NCBI RefSeq assembly: GCF_022458985.1
Contig: NC_061783.1
Location: 10,508,413-10,572,412 of the forward strand
Reading direction: 5' to 3'
Length of the DNA: 64,000 nucleotides
DNA from: Mugil cephalus
Taxonomy: Eukaryota > Chordata > Actinopteri > Mugiliformes > Mugilidae
Shown here: one piece after another, positions 48,401 through 60,400 of the stretch
How positions within the stretch are numbered: the stretch's first letter is position 1
Layout of the letters: each line of letters starts with the position of its first letter
Program-made: the position numbers and the translations under genes
Notes under the pieces: generated by a model
Database searches by the model: none
What the model was told of the DNA's origin: nothing
The model's input: the letters and a program-made list of their open reading frames with translations, nothing else

Positions 48401-51400
48401 GGGTCAGTGCCTACTGCGAATAGAGCAGAGAAACCAAAGAAACGCTTTCGTATACGTCATCAGATCCTCCTCTCTGACCCGCATATTTGGATATGATGCA
48501 CCCTGGTAAAATGAAAAACTGAGATACACGTTGCATTTATCACCATGTCTTTGAACGTCGCATCAGCTCTACGACAAACGGTTCCCTTCTTTTTGATTGC
48601 ACCAGAAACACAAGCGCCACATGTGCCGGTAACGCAGCTTTCTACTAAGATAGAAACTGTGCAGAACCCTGATTCCTTTGTTTGTGTACTCTGGGCTCTC
48701 CAAATTAATAGTCTCTGATGTTTCATTAATAAACACTGTAAGCTACGGGCTTTAAACAGATATAAATCAATGCTCATGTTCATGTTGTTTGAGCTGCTGA
48801 TAACCACAATAAAAACTATTAAAAATTCCAATCTAATTAAAGCAAACTATTTTAGTGTTTGTTTTCCGTACAGTGTGAGGATGAGATAAGAGTCATTTAA
48901 AGGAAGCTTACTATGAACACTAACGAAAGTCTGTTACTGCACTACTAACACTTCTTTTTTTTCTCACTGTTGTTATGAGGCATTCCCGCTCTGTGGGTTT
49001 GACCTGAAATTTCATAATCAGCCTTACTGTTTACTGTAGTGACTGTCTTCAGTATTAGCCTAGTCTGACCTCACTGGTGTATGTTACTGGAAGGAAGGAG
49101 GAAAAGTCCTGGGAGGTAAAGCAGAAAATTTATGCAGATAGTAGATAGGCCCTGACACTGAAGCGGTTTGGAATAAATTTTCCGCTTTTTGCAGAGCTCC
49201 GAGAACGAGAGCGTATTTCCCTGTCTTCCTCCTGTGCAATCATTTTGCTTTAAATATTTGTCTTTTTCCTCTCTTGTAGGTCAAACTGCTGCCTGCACAT
49301 TAGTATGTGAGCTTATCTTGCATTCTTCCAGCCATTTGATATCACCGACTATATAATTTCATTCATTTAAACTGAACTGAATCCAGAAGTGTAACCTCAT
49401 ATAATCCACATTATAGCAACGTTACGGCTATGCTAGACGTCTGCAGTGGGACATTTGCGGCGTTGAATCGCTGGGCACGTTACCTGGAAGTCAGATCCGA
49501 TTTCAACGTGACTGCGGGATCACCTCACACAGTTGTGTCAGGGAAATATAACCTGGGTGGAGATTCAGTGGAAGCGGTGGTGAGTCTGGGTGTGTTTGTG
49601 TGGACTGGACTGCAAACCGAACCACAGGATGGCATATCATTATTACTCCTCCCTGCTGCAGCCCCGCAGTCCGAGCTGCGTTATTTCCCTGAATATAGAC
49701 ACTGTGGCTGAGAGTCCTTGAGACTAGCGACCTTTCTCCTCTCACTCCCTCCCTTCCTCCCTCCCTCACTTTCTTTCTCATGGTGAGGCTGGCATCGAGC
49801 CGACGAGCAGCCCTTCTGGCCTTCACAGAATTACAGTAACGAAGTGCACAGCAGCTGGCACTCAGGATGGGGGTGAGAAAATTAGGGACTCTCCAAGACT
49901 CCCTGGTGAGTGGGAAAGGGCATGACGAGAACAAAAGATACAGAACAGATAACCAACCTCGACAGATAGCCTCTAGTCCCGTTTCACTTTCGCATTTAAA
50001 GAACAAACGGATGAGTGTATCTGAAAGATGCCCTGAACACAGCAGCAGGTGTTCTACGCTCTTCCCCTTCACTGAGAGGAATGCAGAGCACCAGGGTTTA
50101 CAGGGTGGTTTAACTATTTTTGAAGTTTTTTACTTTTGGAAACCAGATGGCGAGTTAAAAGGATGTGGGTACTTACCTGGAAGGACAGGTTTAACAAATG
50201 CTGCTATCGAGTTTCAGTGTGGCATCCAGACAACACTAAAATTAAAAATCTCAGTCTCAGATTATGGCCTTGAAATTCTTCTTCTTCTTTTTCTTTTTTC
50301 TTTTTTTGCTCAGGTTCCTGTTGCATTTCAAGTTAGCACACACAAGCCAAACAGTTCATATCTTTCCTGTTGATCCATGTCATTATTTAATTCCAGGCTA
50401 ATGTTAATAGCTGTTGTTGGCTGCCTGTACTTCATTTACATGTTCCACCAACCAGTTGTGTTGTGCTCATTCTAAGGTGTCTACTAAGCTGAGGAAGTTC
50501 CTACCCCGAAATAGCTAAAAACTACTTTGAAATATGAGTATTAAGAACTATGTTGATTATCTGTTTCTGGAGTACGTACACATAAAAAGCTGGGACTTTC
50601 TTCAACAGTCGCAGGCACCAAGAAAATATTCCCGGTGTACAAAATCACCTTGTGTTTTTCTGATCAGTTCTGGTCAGATGTTGTCTTTTGCCAGTATCTA
50701 TGTATATATATATTCTTGCTGTTTCATTGATGTCATATGATGTAAGATATGATAAATGACTCTAGTCTCAATTTCCCGTCTTGTCTGCCCACAAGCACAG
50801 AAGGAATGTCTCTGATTCCCTTTGACTAGAAGTCCCCCATATCCTCGCTCACCTGTTAACGACCACCAGTCTCCGTGACACTTGAGCAATCCACTGCACT
50901 GTGAAATACAAGGCTAGTAAACGGATCTTTACGGGGGCGACTGTGGCTACAGACGCGAGTCAGAGGTTCAAGTCACTGGGACTGGCAGGAAGAAAATGAG
51001 TCTGCGGAGAGAATAAAGATGATCCTCCTTAATTATTTTGTCCAAAGGCCACATTGCCGATGATAAATCCAGTTTTTCCAATAAGAACAGTTTAATGGTA
51101 AAGTACACAAACAACAGGAAGCCTTGTTCAGTCAGTTACTACATCCTGATCCCAAGGAATCCTGAGTCATTTGGGAGATTTTGTGTTTCAGTCACTTACT
51201 GAAACTGAAATAAGGAAAAGAATGGCTCACTGTGGTCTTTGGTCTATTATGTCTGGCATCCGTGCACTAGCAGTAATTTCAGCGTAGGTGTCCGTACGTG
51301 TTTGTGCGTGTTTGCATTTGACCACAAGGCCACCGATGGTCAACGTAAATGTCAGCATCGGTGTGGTAAGAACCACGGGGTTTCCTCGGTTATGTTCAGC

Positions 51401-52689
51401 AGCGAGCAAACGGATGTTTTCTGAAATCTAAGCGCGCGCTATCATCTTAACCATGAAACTTCAAAAACATACTTTGTCTTGTTTGTTCTCTCCTCTGAAA
51501 TGTACAGCTCCATTGAAACTTCTTAAAGTGACGTGCACGAAAAGACGTACATCAAGAGCAGAACAAAAAGCCTTCCGGTTCCTCATTACCGCCCAGTGAT
51601 ACAACTGAAATTCCTACGTAAAGTCAAAGCCAAAGATCAAGTCTGGCCCCATTAAAGTCTTCATGAAACTGAAAGGTGGAGGAGGAAGCTGGAGGTAGCA
51701 GCATGATCATTTGGTTCATGAATTGTGTGGTCTTAAAACCTGTCACGGAAACTATACCATGGTTAAGTAGGGGATTTTTTTCTACTACAGATTTATCAAA
51801 GTATCTGTGAGAATTTGCACTGATATTTTGAGTGGCTGCTCAAAAACATGTCACTGTGGGGGTTGCTGTGGGGGAATATTCATTGAGGTTCCACTGTTCT
51901 CACTCCTGTCATGTAAAAAAAAACAAAAAACAAAAAAAAAAACAGTAAATGTTGACCAAAGGTGAATTGAGGTCTGGTTATATCATTCTAGCTTTAGAAA
52001 TATTACTAATGAACACTTTCACTGTTAAGGGTGTGATTCATACACATCCTTACGTCTTTGTTATGTAACTTTTTGCAGTATCTTCAGCACTTTTTTTTGC
52101 TCTGAGACGTACTCTATGTCTTCTGCAGACTCTCTGTTGAAGGTCAACTATACATTATACATGAAGAACAGATGCATATTTATCTTCCAATAGACAAACA
52201 AACCTGTCACGCACGCAACATGTCACGCAACCATACGACCGTCCATTTCAGATGAGGAGCACAGTTTTCATGTAACTGAACAAAGGACATCTGATGTTGG
52301 TCGTGTTGGTGTCGCTGTGAGAGGTAGAAAAGGTAGACTTTAAATGAATGTCTGGCTTAAAATAAACATATGAAAGTTAAAAAGAAATTAAAAATGAACT
52401 GATGCTAAGAGTTAGGAGTCCAAAACCTGACAACATCCCTCTGCGCTATATGTATACAATGATCAAAAAACTCATTATTTACAAGTTTTATTCACTATGA
52501 CAAAAGTGGGCACTGTAATTTATCTTGAATCCACCTTTTATACAGTAGGTACAGTAAATACCCACTTGAATACTGTATCCAGTCAATGTACTCTTGCAAA
52601 ACAAACACTCTTGAGAGTTCACGTTGCTCCAATCTTCACTCACGGTGCCACTAACAGTAAAACTGTATCACTGCAGCCATTGCAAAATG
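45416..52689. other. Gene-free region between MITE and pentamer satellite
   Basis: No recognised gene. T-rich runs occur at 45895-45950 and 46953-46968. A CTCF-like CCACTAGATGGC lies at 47349-47360. The longest open frame (minus strand, 49503-50072) resembles nothing known, although part of it overlaps an exon-like segment. Confidence 0.4.
47349..47360 (+). promoter_or_regulatory. CTCF-like motif
   Basis: CCACTAGATGGC fits the CTCF core CCASYAGRKGGC at every position. It lies between tmem196 and itgb8. Motif match only; fish repeats sometimes carry similar text. Confidence 0.35.
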
Positions 52690-53105
52690 TAGCACGTATA
52701 TGTGTGCGATATATCACATGTCCGTGCACAAATTGTATCTGGGCACATATTCACTCATATCATATCTCGTTGTATTACATTGTATCGTGCCGTGTCACAT
52801 CTTGTCGTATCTCATCATAACATATCATAGCTTGTTGTGTCTTGTTATTGTATTGTATCATCGGATTGTAACTTGTCATTGTCTTATTTTATTGTATCAT
52901 ATTGTATCTTACCATATTTTGTCATATTGTATTGTATAGTACCACACCATAGCTTATTGTATAGTCTTGTATCACATCTTGTCCTATCTTGTCATATAGT
53001 ATTATGTCACATAGTATCTTGTTGCATCATATCATATCTTGTCATATCTTACTGTATCTTGTACTTTTGTAATGTATCATATCACATGGTATCCTGTGTC
53101 GTACA
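52690..53105. repeat. Degenerate pentanucleotide satellite
   Basis: A stretch of roughly 400 bases built from five-base words of the types TATCA, TATTG, TATCT, TTGTC, CATAT and TGTAT, with strong period 5 but no two long identical units. The overlapping open frames (YHIVSYHI-like peptides) are a by-product of this periodicity. Confidence 0.8.
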
Positions 53106-53165
53106 ATCTTTCTATCAGTTTTCCATTCTGACAGTAGAAACAGTGAAGTGGTGACGACGCAGACA

Positions 53166-53210
53166 CGAGGCGTCTGATCAGACAATGTGACAACTGTCTG
53201 AAACGCCTCG
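53166..53210. repeat. Imperfect hairpin
   Basis: The left arm GAGGCGT-CTGA-TCAGACA pairs with TGTCTGA-A-ACGCCTC across a loop of about ten bases. The two 7-bp pairings are interrupted by an asymmetric bulge, and one more C-G pair extends the base. Confidence 0.8.
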
Positions 53211-55120
53211 CTATCGCACTTTATTGTACCGCACAATTCTCAGTTCTTTGTTGAATTTCCACATACACTTTTGATCGTGCTCTAAGATATACATTGACTG
53301 TTAGAAAGAGGAAGTTTTCTCTGTGCTATTTTTGGGACTTCCAAAAAAATACAAACGCGCTATTTGTGGATATGAGTAAAGTTGTATGTAAATTGTCATC
53401 ACATCACGCTGCTATGACATTTTCATGGAAGTGAAAATCTAAATATCCCCTTGACTAATATATATTTGACAATAAACAACATTATTCAGCATAGCGATAT
53501 TCTGATTTTAAATGGGGAATTCAGTTTACTTAATGCCAGATTTTGACATATGCCATGGCAGGGGAATTCAGATCACTGGACTTCATTATTTAACTGAGTG
53601 TGTTATTGTTTGACCCCCCCACCTACAGCATGTGACACAAATACAGGCATGTGAAATATTTGAAAAAATTTGATCCTTACCATATCTCTCCAAATGTCAG
53701 AGTCACTCTGTGCAATTGTGGTGGCTGGTTTGGGTCTGTGCATGGGAATCCCCATTCGGCTCCCATCGCAAGCTTGACCCCTACTTTGTCCTCACGTCAA
53801 CTCAGCCAAAGCACAGGACGCTGAAAGGACAGGGCGGGAGATAATTCTGAGAGAAAAGTCTGTGAGATATGAGTGAACTTTGAACGGGGACTTGGGAAAA
53901 AAAAAAAAAAAAAAGGGGGCAGGTGTTTGAGGGGGAGTGGTGGTTCACCAAGTGTGTGCGTGTGGTGGGAATGATGAGACCAGACCAGCGTGATGGAAAG
54001 CCCAGCCGACTGCTAACACAAACATACCAAGAGGGAGTGAAAGAGGGGAGAAGGGCTGGGGGGGGAGGGCGTGGAGGTCGGAAAGGTGGGGGAGGAATGA
54101 TGAAGACGAAGAGTGTTTCGTGTCAGGTTTCCAACAGCGACAACTGTCATTAAGATGCTGATGCTGACCAGTATTGGCAGGGCCCGAGGAAGTGTTTACA
54201 CTATGGTCCATTATCAAGTTTGCTCAGCAGAAAGCGCGTCCATATTTTGCCCTCTGACCTCCAAACTCACTCTTCCACCCTTCGCCTTTAGAGGAGAGCA
54301 ATCTGGCCAGGTTAGCGAGAGTCTATGGAATCTGTTTCTCGGCGGAGATGTTTCTCCCACTTACAAAACAGTGTGGTGTGTGTTTGCATCGTCGCCATAA
54401 TTGAAAGTGACTGCTGGAGGGGAGTGAATGGGGAGGTGTTGATACTCCCGCCCAGCCTCCCTCAAAAGTTCCCATTTGACAAATTACATGAATGGATGAG
54501 AGTAGTGGCATAGCTGCATGGCTAGGCTCCAGGCTTTGGAGCGACAGATAGGGTCAAACGGAGTAGATAAGGGCAAGGCCTACCGCTTTGCATTGGCTCC
54601 GACTGTTGGCACACTCACAATCATTCTTTAGGCCGCGTGCCAAGCAAAACATGTCTGTTTTATGCGTTAGACCACAGCCAGAGGCAAGCCCGGATCATGC
54701 CAAAGATGGCACTGAAAGGAGTATGGTGTCTTTTGTCATTCCATGGGTCTGTTTTCCTCTGGTTTAAAACGTTGTGTTGTTAAGCACTCTGAGTATTTGG
54801 CTGCTGTTCAGCAGAGCAGCCGGCGAGGCGAGGTTACTCCATGTCATTGGAATCTGCACAATGGACCCAGACCCCCTCCTCCGCCTGTAGCACCAGCCTG
54901 TGAACCCCCTCTACAAGAGCTCTGGTTTTACTAACCAGCAACCCACCCCCACCCTCCTCCATCCACATGGCTTTAGGTCCCCACATACAGGAGCCCTCAG
55001 TGCAGTTAAATGGCTCCCCGAAGAAGCAATATAAACATCAGTGTTCGATTCAAGGCCACGGCTCCCCTTGGAATGCCGCACCACAACTTCTTGTAGTAAG
55101 CACTTTATGCCTCCCTCCCT

Positions 55121-55164
55121 CTCTCCCTCTCTCTCTCTCTCTCCCTCTCTCTCTCTCTCTCTCC
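55121..55164. repeat. (CT)n / CCCT-rich microsatellite
   Basis: A CT-rich run interrupted by CCCT units, just upstream of the GC-rich itgb8 leader region. Confidence 0.92.
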
Positions 55165-55581
55165 TTATTTGTCTCGGTTCCCTCCCTCTTTAACTCTCAC
55201 ACATCGCGGGCCGTGAGCATCGTTACCATGGCACCGCCTTAAAACACCGTGCTGCGTTTGGCGTGTGATGTTCCGTCAGAACGCTGGTGCGCGCCGGCTG
55301 ATTGTTGGTACTCGCGTGTGTGGAGATCCCGTCCCGGGATGAGACTTCGCCGTCAGCTGTGAGAGACGAGCTCCATCGTGGAACAGCGTGGGGACACGTC
55401 GCACACCTGCGGCCGGACGGAAATAGATGGAGGGACCTGAGCCGCATGCAGCCGCTGTCGCCGCACACAAACGACCGCTTCACCTCCTCTCGTGGTCCAC
55501 GGGGGAGCGCGCTTGTAAGCTGATTTGACCCGGGGATGTGAATACCTCTCCGGGATTAGAGGAGTTACTGGGTGAACGACA

Positions 55582-55671
55582 ATGTCCCGCGGCTCGGTCC
55601 GGCACTCCCGGCTATTGTTCGTGAGGCGGCGGACGCACGGTGTCCCGTCTCCCCTGGTTCATCTCCAGTAG
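55582..55671 (+). promoter_or_regulatory. itgb8: Upstream ORF in the itgb8 5' leader
   Basis: An ATG at 55582 opens 29 codons and stops with TAG at 55669, 59 bases before the itgb8 ATG and in a different frame. It matters only if the transcript starts upstream of 55582, which the GC-rich stretch beginning near 55200 makes plausible. It would then be expected to dampen translation. Confidence 0.35.
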
Positions 55672-55730
55672 CTGAACGGCTCCGCGTCTCCTCGCTGATT
55701 TGCTCCGCTCAACCTCTCGGTGTGGATAGG

Positions 55731-57393
55731 ATGACTTCCTGGCTCCGCGCATACGGCAGCGTCCTTCTGTGTCTCCTGCTGTGCTCCTTGGTGGTCTCTG
55801 TCTGCGCAGAAGACTCCAGTACCGGTGAGTGGAGGCTCATTAGGGCAATTACACCATCCCAGCAATTAGTCTGCATCTTCTGTGCTGTCATCACTGCGCA
55901 ATATCAGCTCCCATCCGTATCCCATCAGTAGGGTGCGCAGGGGGTCCAGCATATTTCATGGGAAGGACTTATTTTTAAGGGCTCTTTTATTAAACTAAAG
56001 CACAGGCTCATGGAGCAGACATTATATTCTAACATCTGATCATTTCTGAATGGAGACGATCCTGTACTACAGGGACAACAAAGTCACAATCAGTGGACCC
56101 ATTGTGATAGTCCTCATCAGTCTCTTTTTTCAACAGGTGTTAATCTATAATTAGAAGTTAAATGCTTCACCTATTCAGGGTTTTGCCTGAGGCACAGTGC
56201 TAATTGGGTCAGACTGACTTGATAGTGGGTTGTTAGTGATGCAAGGACCGCCGTTTGCCTGTCCTACATTCCACCCCTGTAGCTCACTGAGATGTCTCTG
56301 GAAAATTGGATTTCAGCAGACAAATCACTTAAATAAATCGCTCAGCCCACTACAAGGTGCCCGAGGCTCACTCCGTGGCTTTCTTAATTATCACAATCTT
56401 CCTGTCACCTAAACGGTATCTCGCTTCAGTGTCTTGTTACACTTAATACTCCATTAATGCAATGTAGCATTGGTGCACTGACTCATGATTAGATCTCCTG
56501 TGGGTGTGGGAAATGATCCATTGCACCACTTCAACAGCTCAAGCACCTATTCCCACACTCCCTCGCTGTGGCTAATCGGAGGTGGTAAGTGGTGCTTCAT
56601 TGATGAAAAGTGTGAGATCTTGAAATATCCACAGGAGCTCCGAGGCATGGCTAATAAGTGCTGACACACACCTGCTTTCATATGCTAATCATAACATATT
56701 TCTCTTCTCTTCTCTTCTCTTCTCTTCTCTTCTCTTCTCTTCTCTTCTCTTCTCTTCTCTTCCCTTGTCCAGGTGGCAGTGCGTGTTGGTCGCCGAGCGC
56801 CACTTCTTGTACAGATTGTCTCCGACGTGGACCGCAGTGTGCCTGGTGTTTCAAAGAGGTAGGACTGCGCATAAAAGTGTGTGTTTGTGTGCAACAGATG
56901 GAAAAAAAAAAAAAAAAAAGGGAGAACGTGGCAGACATTCAGCAGCATTCCTCAGATCACACGCATCAAAGCTTTGATGCTGTCCACAAATGTGAATGTA
57001 ATGTGTATGTTTGAGCTCAGAGGCCTGCATTACGGCCTGCGCGAGCGCGTCAGTCTGTGTGTGAATGTCTCCGGGCCTGTTTTCTCATACAGCAGCAAGG
57101 GCTTCTTATCAGTGTGTTTGGTCTTTTCACGTATCACGTCCTATGCGTCCGTCTTCATCTGTCTGCCTGTCGGTCTGTCTCGTAAAGGGGCCACCCCGAA
57201 TCAGCCTTGAGAGGCTGTAAAGCCTCCCAGTGCCGCACCAGTCACAACACACATGGCATTTACACTGGCTCAGGCAGGCTGTCAACATGTGTGTGTTTAC
57301 AGACTTCAGGTGCTTTCCCACCATCTGACATCATCAAGAGGGGGCTGGGTTCACTGGTGTCTCAGTGCCTTAAAACATTAGCTATGTGTCCTC

Positions 57394-57460
<67 letters not shown>

Positions 57461-60400
57461 GAGCTTGGATAAGCACTGAGCCGGTACTTGTGAATATGCA
57501 TGTTCATAAGTTCCAGCTTAATGAATCGGTAAATGCTTTCAGGAAAGTCCCAGGAAGTCAGCCTGAAACTTTTTGGTATTCAAACCCGTTACAGGGTGAA
57601 CTACAACTGAGCAGAATTCAGTCAAGCTTCGGGTTCAGGTCATGGTCCCATGTACAACTACAGTCGCAGCTCTTTTTTGTTTTGCAAACTTTGCAAACTG
57701 TTTTTGCTCTAGTGGTTTCTCTGCTTTAAAAGCCGCTGCCGCTGTCGTGGTTAGTTTTGCTGTTTCCATTCCTATCTGTCTGATCTGGTTGGTCACGTCA
57801 CACTGTTTAAATGGAGTCATACCAATCAGGTAACCGTGACAGGTTAATAACTTAGCGTAAATACACACATTTAATGACGCAGTTTATGTTTCAAGTGCCA
57901 CTGTGCTGTTGTTGTGCGTTTCTCACACGCTGAAGTACCAAAGGTCACTAATCCCCTCCAAAGCTATGAAGCATGACGCTGTTGTAATGTGCTGTTGGTG
58001 CAGCTCGCCAGTCGTCGGTGGAGAGCTGGCCACGGCCTATTGAAATTCATTTAATAATGATGATCATATTATATCCTCAGTAAGATGAAGACAGTGGGAC
58101 CATCTAATCGTACCAGGACATGGATGAAAGAGAAACAAAAACTTCTCCCTCATATTCTAAAACCGAAGGCTAATTTCAGAATCGAATAACAGAGCAGCCC
58201 GTGTTCTCATGCCAGTGTAATTCCATCACAAATCAATGGGAATATAATTAAATGCACAGAAAATGAAAAATGATACGGGAGTGAGTAATTGTGAAACCAG
58301 TTTCAATTTGCCCCACTTGCTCGCGTAAAATGAACCAGAGAAAGTACAGAATGCAACCGAAAGTTCTATCAATCAGTACAATACAAAGAACAACGGCCAC
58401 AAGATGAAACCAAAGGTTAAAGATCAAACGCACCAAAGCCTCTGAGCACTGGCGCAGGTGCACAGGAAATTTCTACTTTTCCCCTCTTACCTTGAAATCT
58501 TGTTCTCTCCCCTGCTTCGGGCTGGCTCAGGGAGACGTGAGTGTAATACAAAAGGAAAGATTAGAGCAGGATAAACGCAACATCCAGAACAGATTCGAGA
58601 CATTACCCATTCATGATTGTGCGGCATCGGTGCTTCTGGCCCGTGGGGGTAACATGAGGAAACAAGGCAGCTCTTTTTTTTTTCTTTTTTTTCCCAGTGT
58701 TTTGCTGTTTTTCATTTTTCTCTCTGTTTAGTAAAATTTGAATGGAAAGGAATTCAACTCACCATTCTGACCTGGTTTGACCCCCAGGACTTTCTAAATG
58801 GTGCAGGCGTGAGCCAACGCTGCGACCTGCCAGAGAACCTGCGGCGGAGGGGCTGCGGACCAGAGTTCATGGAGCAGTCAGAGGTCAAGGTGGAGGTCAA
58901 CGCCACCGTCAGCAGCACGCAAGTGTCCCCGCAAGACATCAGCATCACCCTCAGACCAGGTAGACCCACCTCGGACGCCGCTCGTTTTCGTGACTGCATT
59001 TCCTGACGGGAAGGTTTTCAAACTTTCTTTCTGTGCCCACGTCCAGGCTCAGAGGCAAACTTCATTGTGGCTGTGAAGCAGCTGGAGCGTTATCCTGTGG
59101 ATCTGTATTATCTGGTGGATGTGTCGGCTTCCATGCAGGAAAACCTCGACCATGTAGGTGTTAAAAATGTCCAGCTGTCACTCAGTGAGTCAGCGCTAGT
59201 GCAATTCACACATTTTATTTCAGGAACAAATGGGGATTTCTGATAAGATTTTAACCTGTGTAAGGTTTGTGGGTTGAAATCTGTGGAATTTGAAAAACAG
59301 AAGTGATTTAAAAGAAGAATCTCTGATTTCTCTCTGGTCTTTTTTTTTTCATATTATCTCCTCATGCTCCTTCTTCTTCTGTTCTTCTTTTCTCACCATC
59401 CCGTCCCTGCTTTCCATCTCTGGTCCAGCTGAAGACGGTGGGGGTAGCTCTGTCCCTTCGTATGATGGAGCACTCCTCAGACCTTTGGATGGGTTTCGGC
59501 TCGTTTGTGGACAAACCCGTCTCCCCTTACATCAATGTCCATCCCTCCAAGATCAACAACCCCTGCAGGTGGGGCGCAGAATCGTGCACTCTGATATGAA
59601 AAGGACAGATTTGTACTGCTCAGCTAACTTTTAAGGGACGTAATGATGTGACAAAACTTGTGCCAGCATGCAGCTCTCATTAGCTGTTCCCAGTTTTGTG
59701 TGACTCATTATTTGTTAGGGGCAACCTTGTCATGATGATGAGCCGTGCTGGAAGATGAATCAGCCCTGTTTAATTCTTCTTTCCCATCCCCGTGCATTTA
59801 AAACACATTTGTCTTCTTTTTGATTTATCCGTCACCAGTGACTACGAGATCCGCTGTCGCCCAGCCCACGGCTTCCACCACGTTCTCGGTATGACTGGGA
59901 ATGTCAGCGAGTTCACACGCATGATCAAACGCCAGCGCATCTCCGGTAACATGGACACACCAGAAGGAGGACTAGATGCTATGCTGCAAGCTGCTGTCTG
60001 CCAGGTATTTGTGTGTAAATATACTGTATTAATCAGTGGTTGTTGTTTCGAATTCGATCGTGAGTCCGGATTGCAGTGACGGACGCATTCATTCTGCGGG
60101 ACCGGTGGCACTGACTCAGCTGTAAATGTTGCCACTGGAATCACATTAAGTAATGACACCACTGCTAGGGTATGGCCGACACACACACAGAGTCACAGTT
60201 GCTTATGCTATGCCTGCAGCAGTTGTGAGTCACACCATGCATGGGGGTCCTGAGTAACCAGCTTGCAGGGGAAACACCACGGTGGTCATGAGTTCAGAAA
60301 TAGATTCTCCATTATGTCAGGCCTACTTATGAGCACACCAGGCTGCCTTGAATACACACACATGTGTACGCTGTCCCGTTTTCTCACACTGTCTAAGATG

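Larger units (their letters stand above)
44899..53766 (-). other. Possible cryptic multi-exon minus-strand transcript
   Basis: Three exon-like segments can be read in one phase. At 53766-53681, an ATG with good Kozak context (upstream in-frame stop) is followed by 28 codons beginning MGAEWGFPCTDP and a GTAAGG donor. At 49902-49770 there is a polypyrimidine acceptor, 44 codons including PILSASCCALRYC, and a GTGAGG donor. At 45025 there is a TTTTTTTCAG acceptor, then two open frames to stops (one ends KRTFDC at 44899). I recognise no protein, and each segment alone could be chance. Well-formed splice sites also bracket 50898-50853 and 50235-50177, so an lncRNA is as likely as a coding gene. Confidence 0.15.
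53106..55200. other. Gene-free region upstream of itgb8
   Basis: It holds an imperfect hairpin (53166-53210), an A-run at 53890-53914 and G-rich sequence at 54040-54105. No gene is recognised apart from the doubtful exon-like segment at 53681-53766. Confidence 0.4.

Noticed and set aside
49503-50072. 189-codon minus-strand open frame
   Set aside because: Large but unlike any family I know, with a low-complexity purine-derived stretch in the middle. Only the part at 49770-49902 is kept, as a doubtful exon-like segment.
50177-50235. Segment with very good splice sites on the minus strand
   Set aside because: All three frames contain stops, so it cannot be an internal coding exon. It could only be non-coding.
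50933-50990. tRNA or tRNA-derived SINE head (GGGGCGACTGTGGCT and GAGGTTCAAGTCAC)
   Set aside because: Box A- and B-like words are present, but no cloverleaf and no tail could be made out. At best it is a diverged repeat remnant.
52497-53154. Overlapping plus-strand frames rich in SYHIV-like peptides
   Set aside because: They arise from the period-5 satellite, which avoids stops in several frames.
55572-55730. N-terminal extension of itgb8 in the same frame
   Set aside because: It would start with GTG, not ATG. The ATG at 55731 is followed at once by a good signal peptide.
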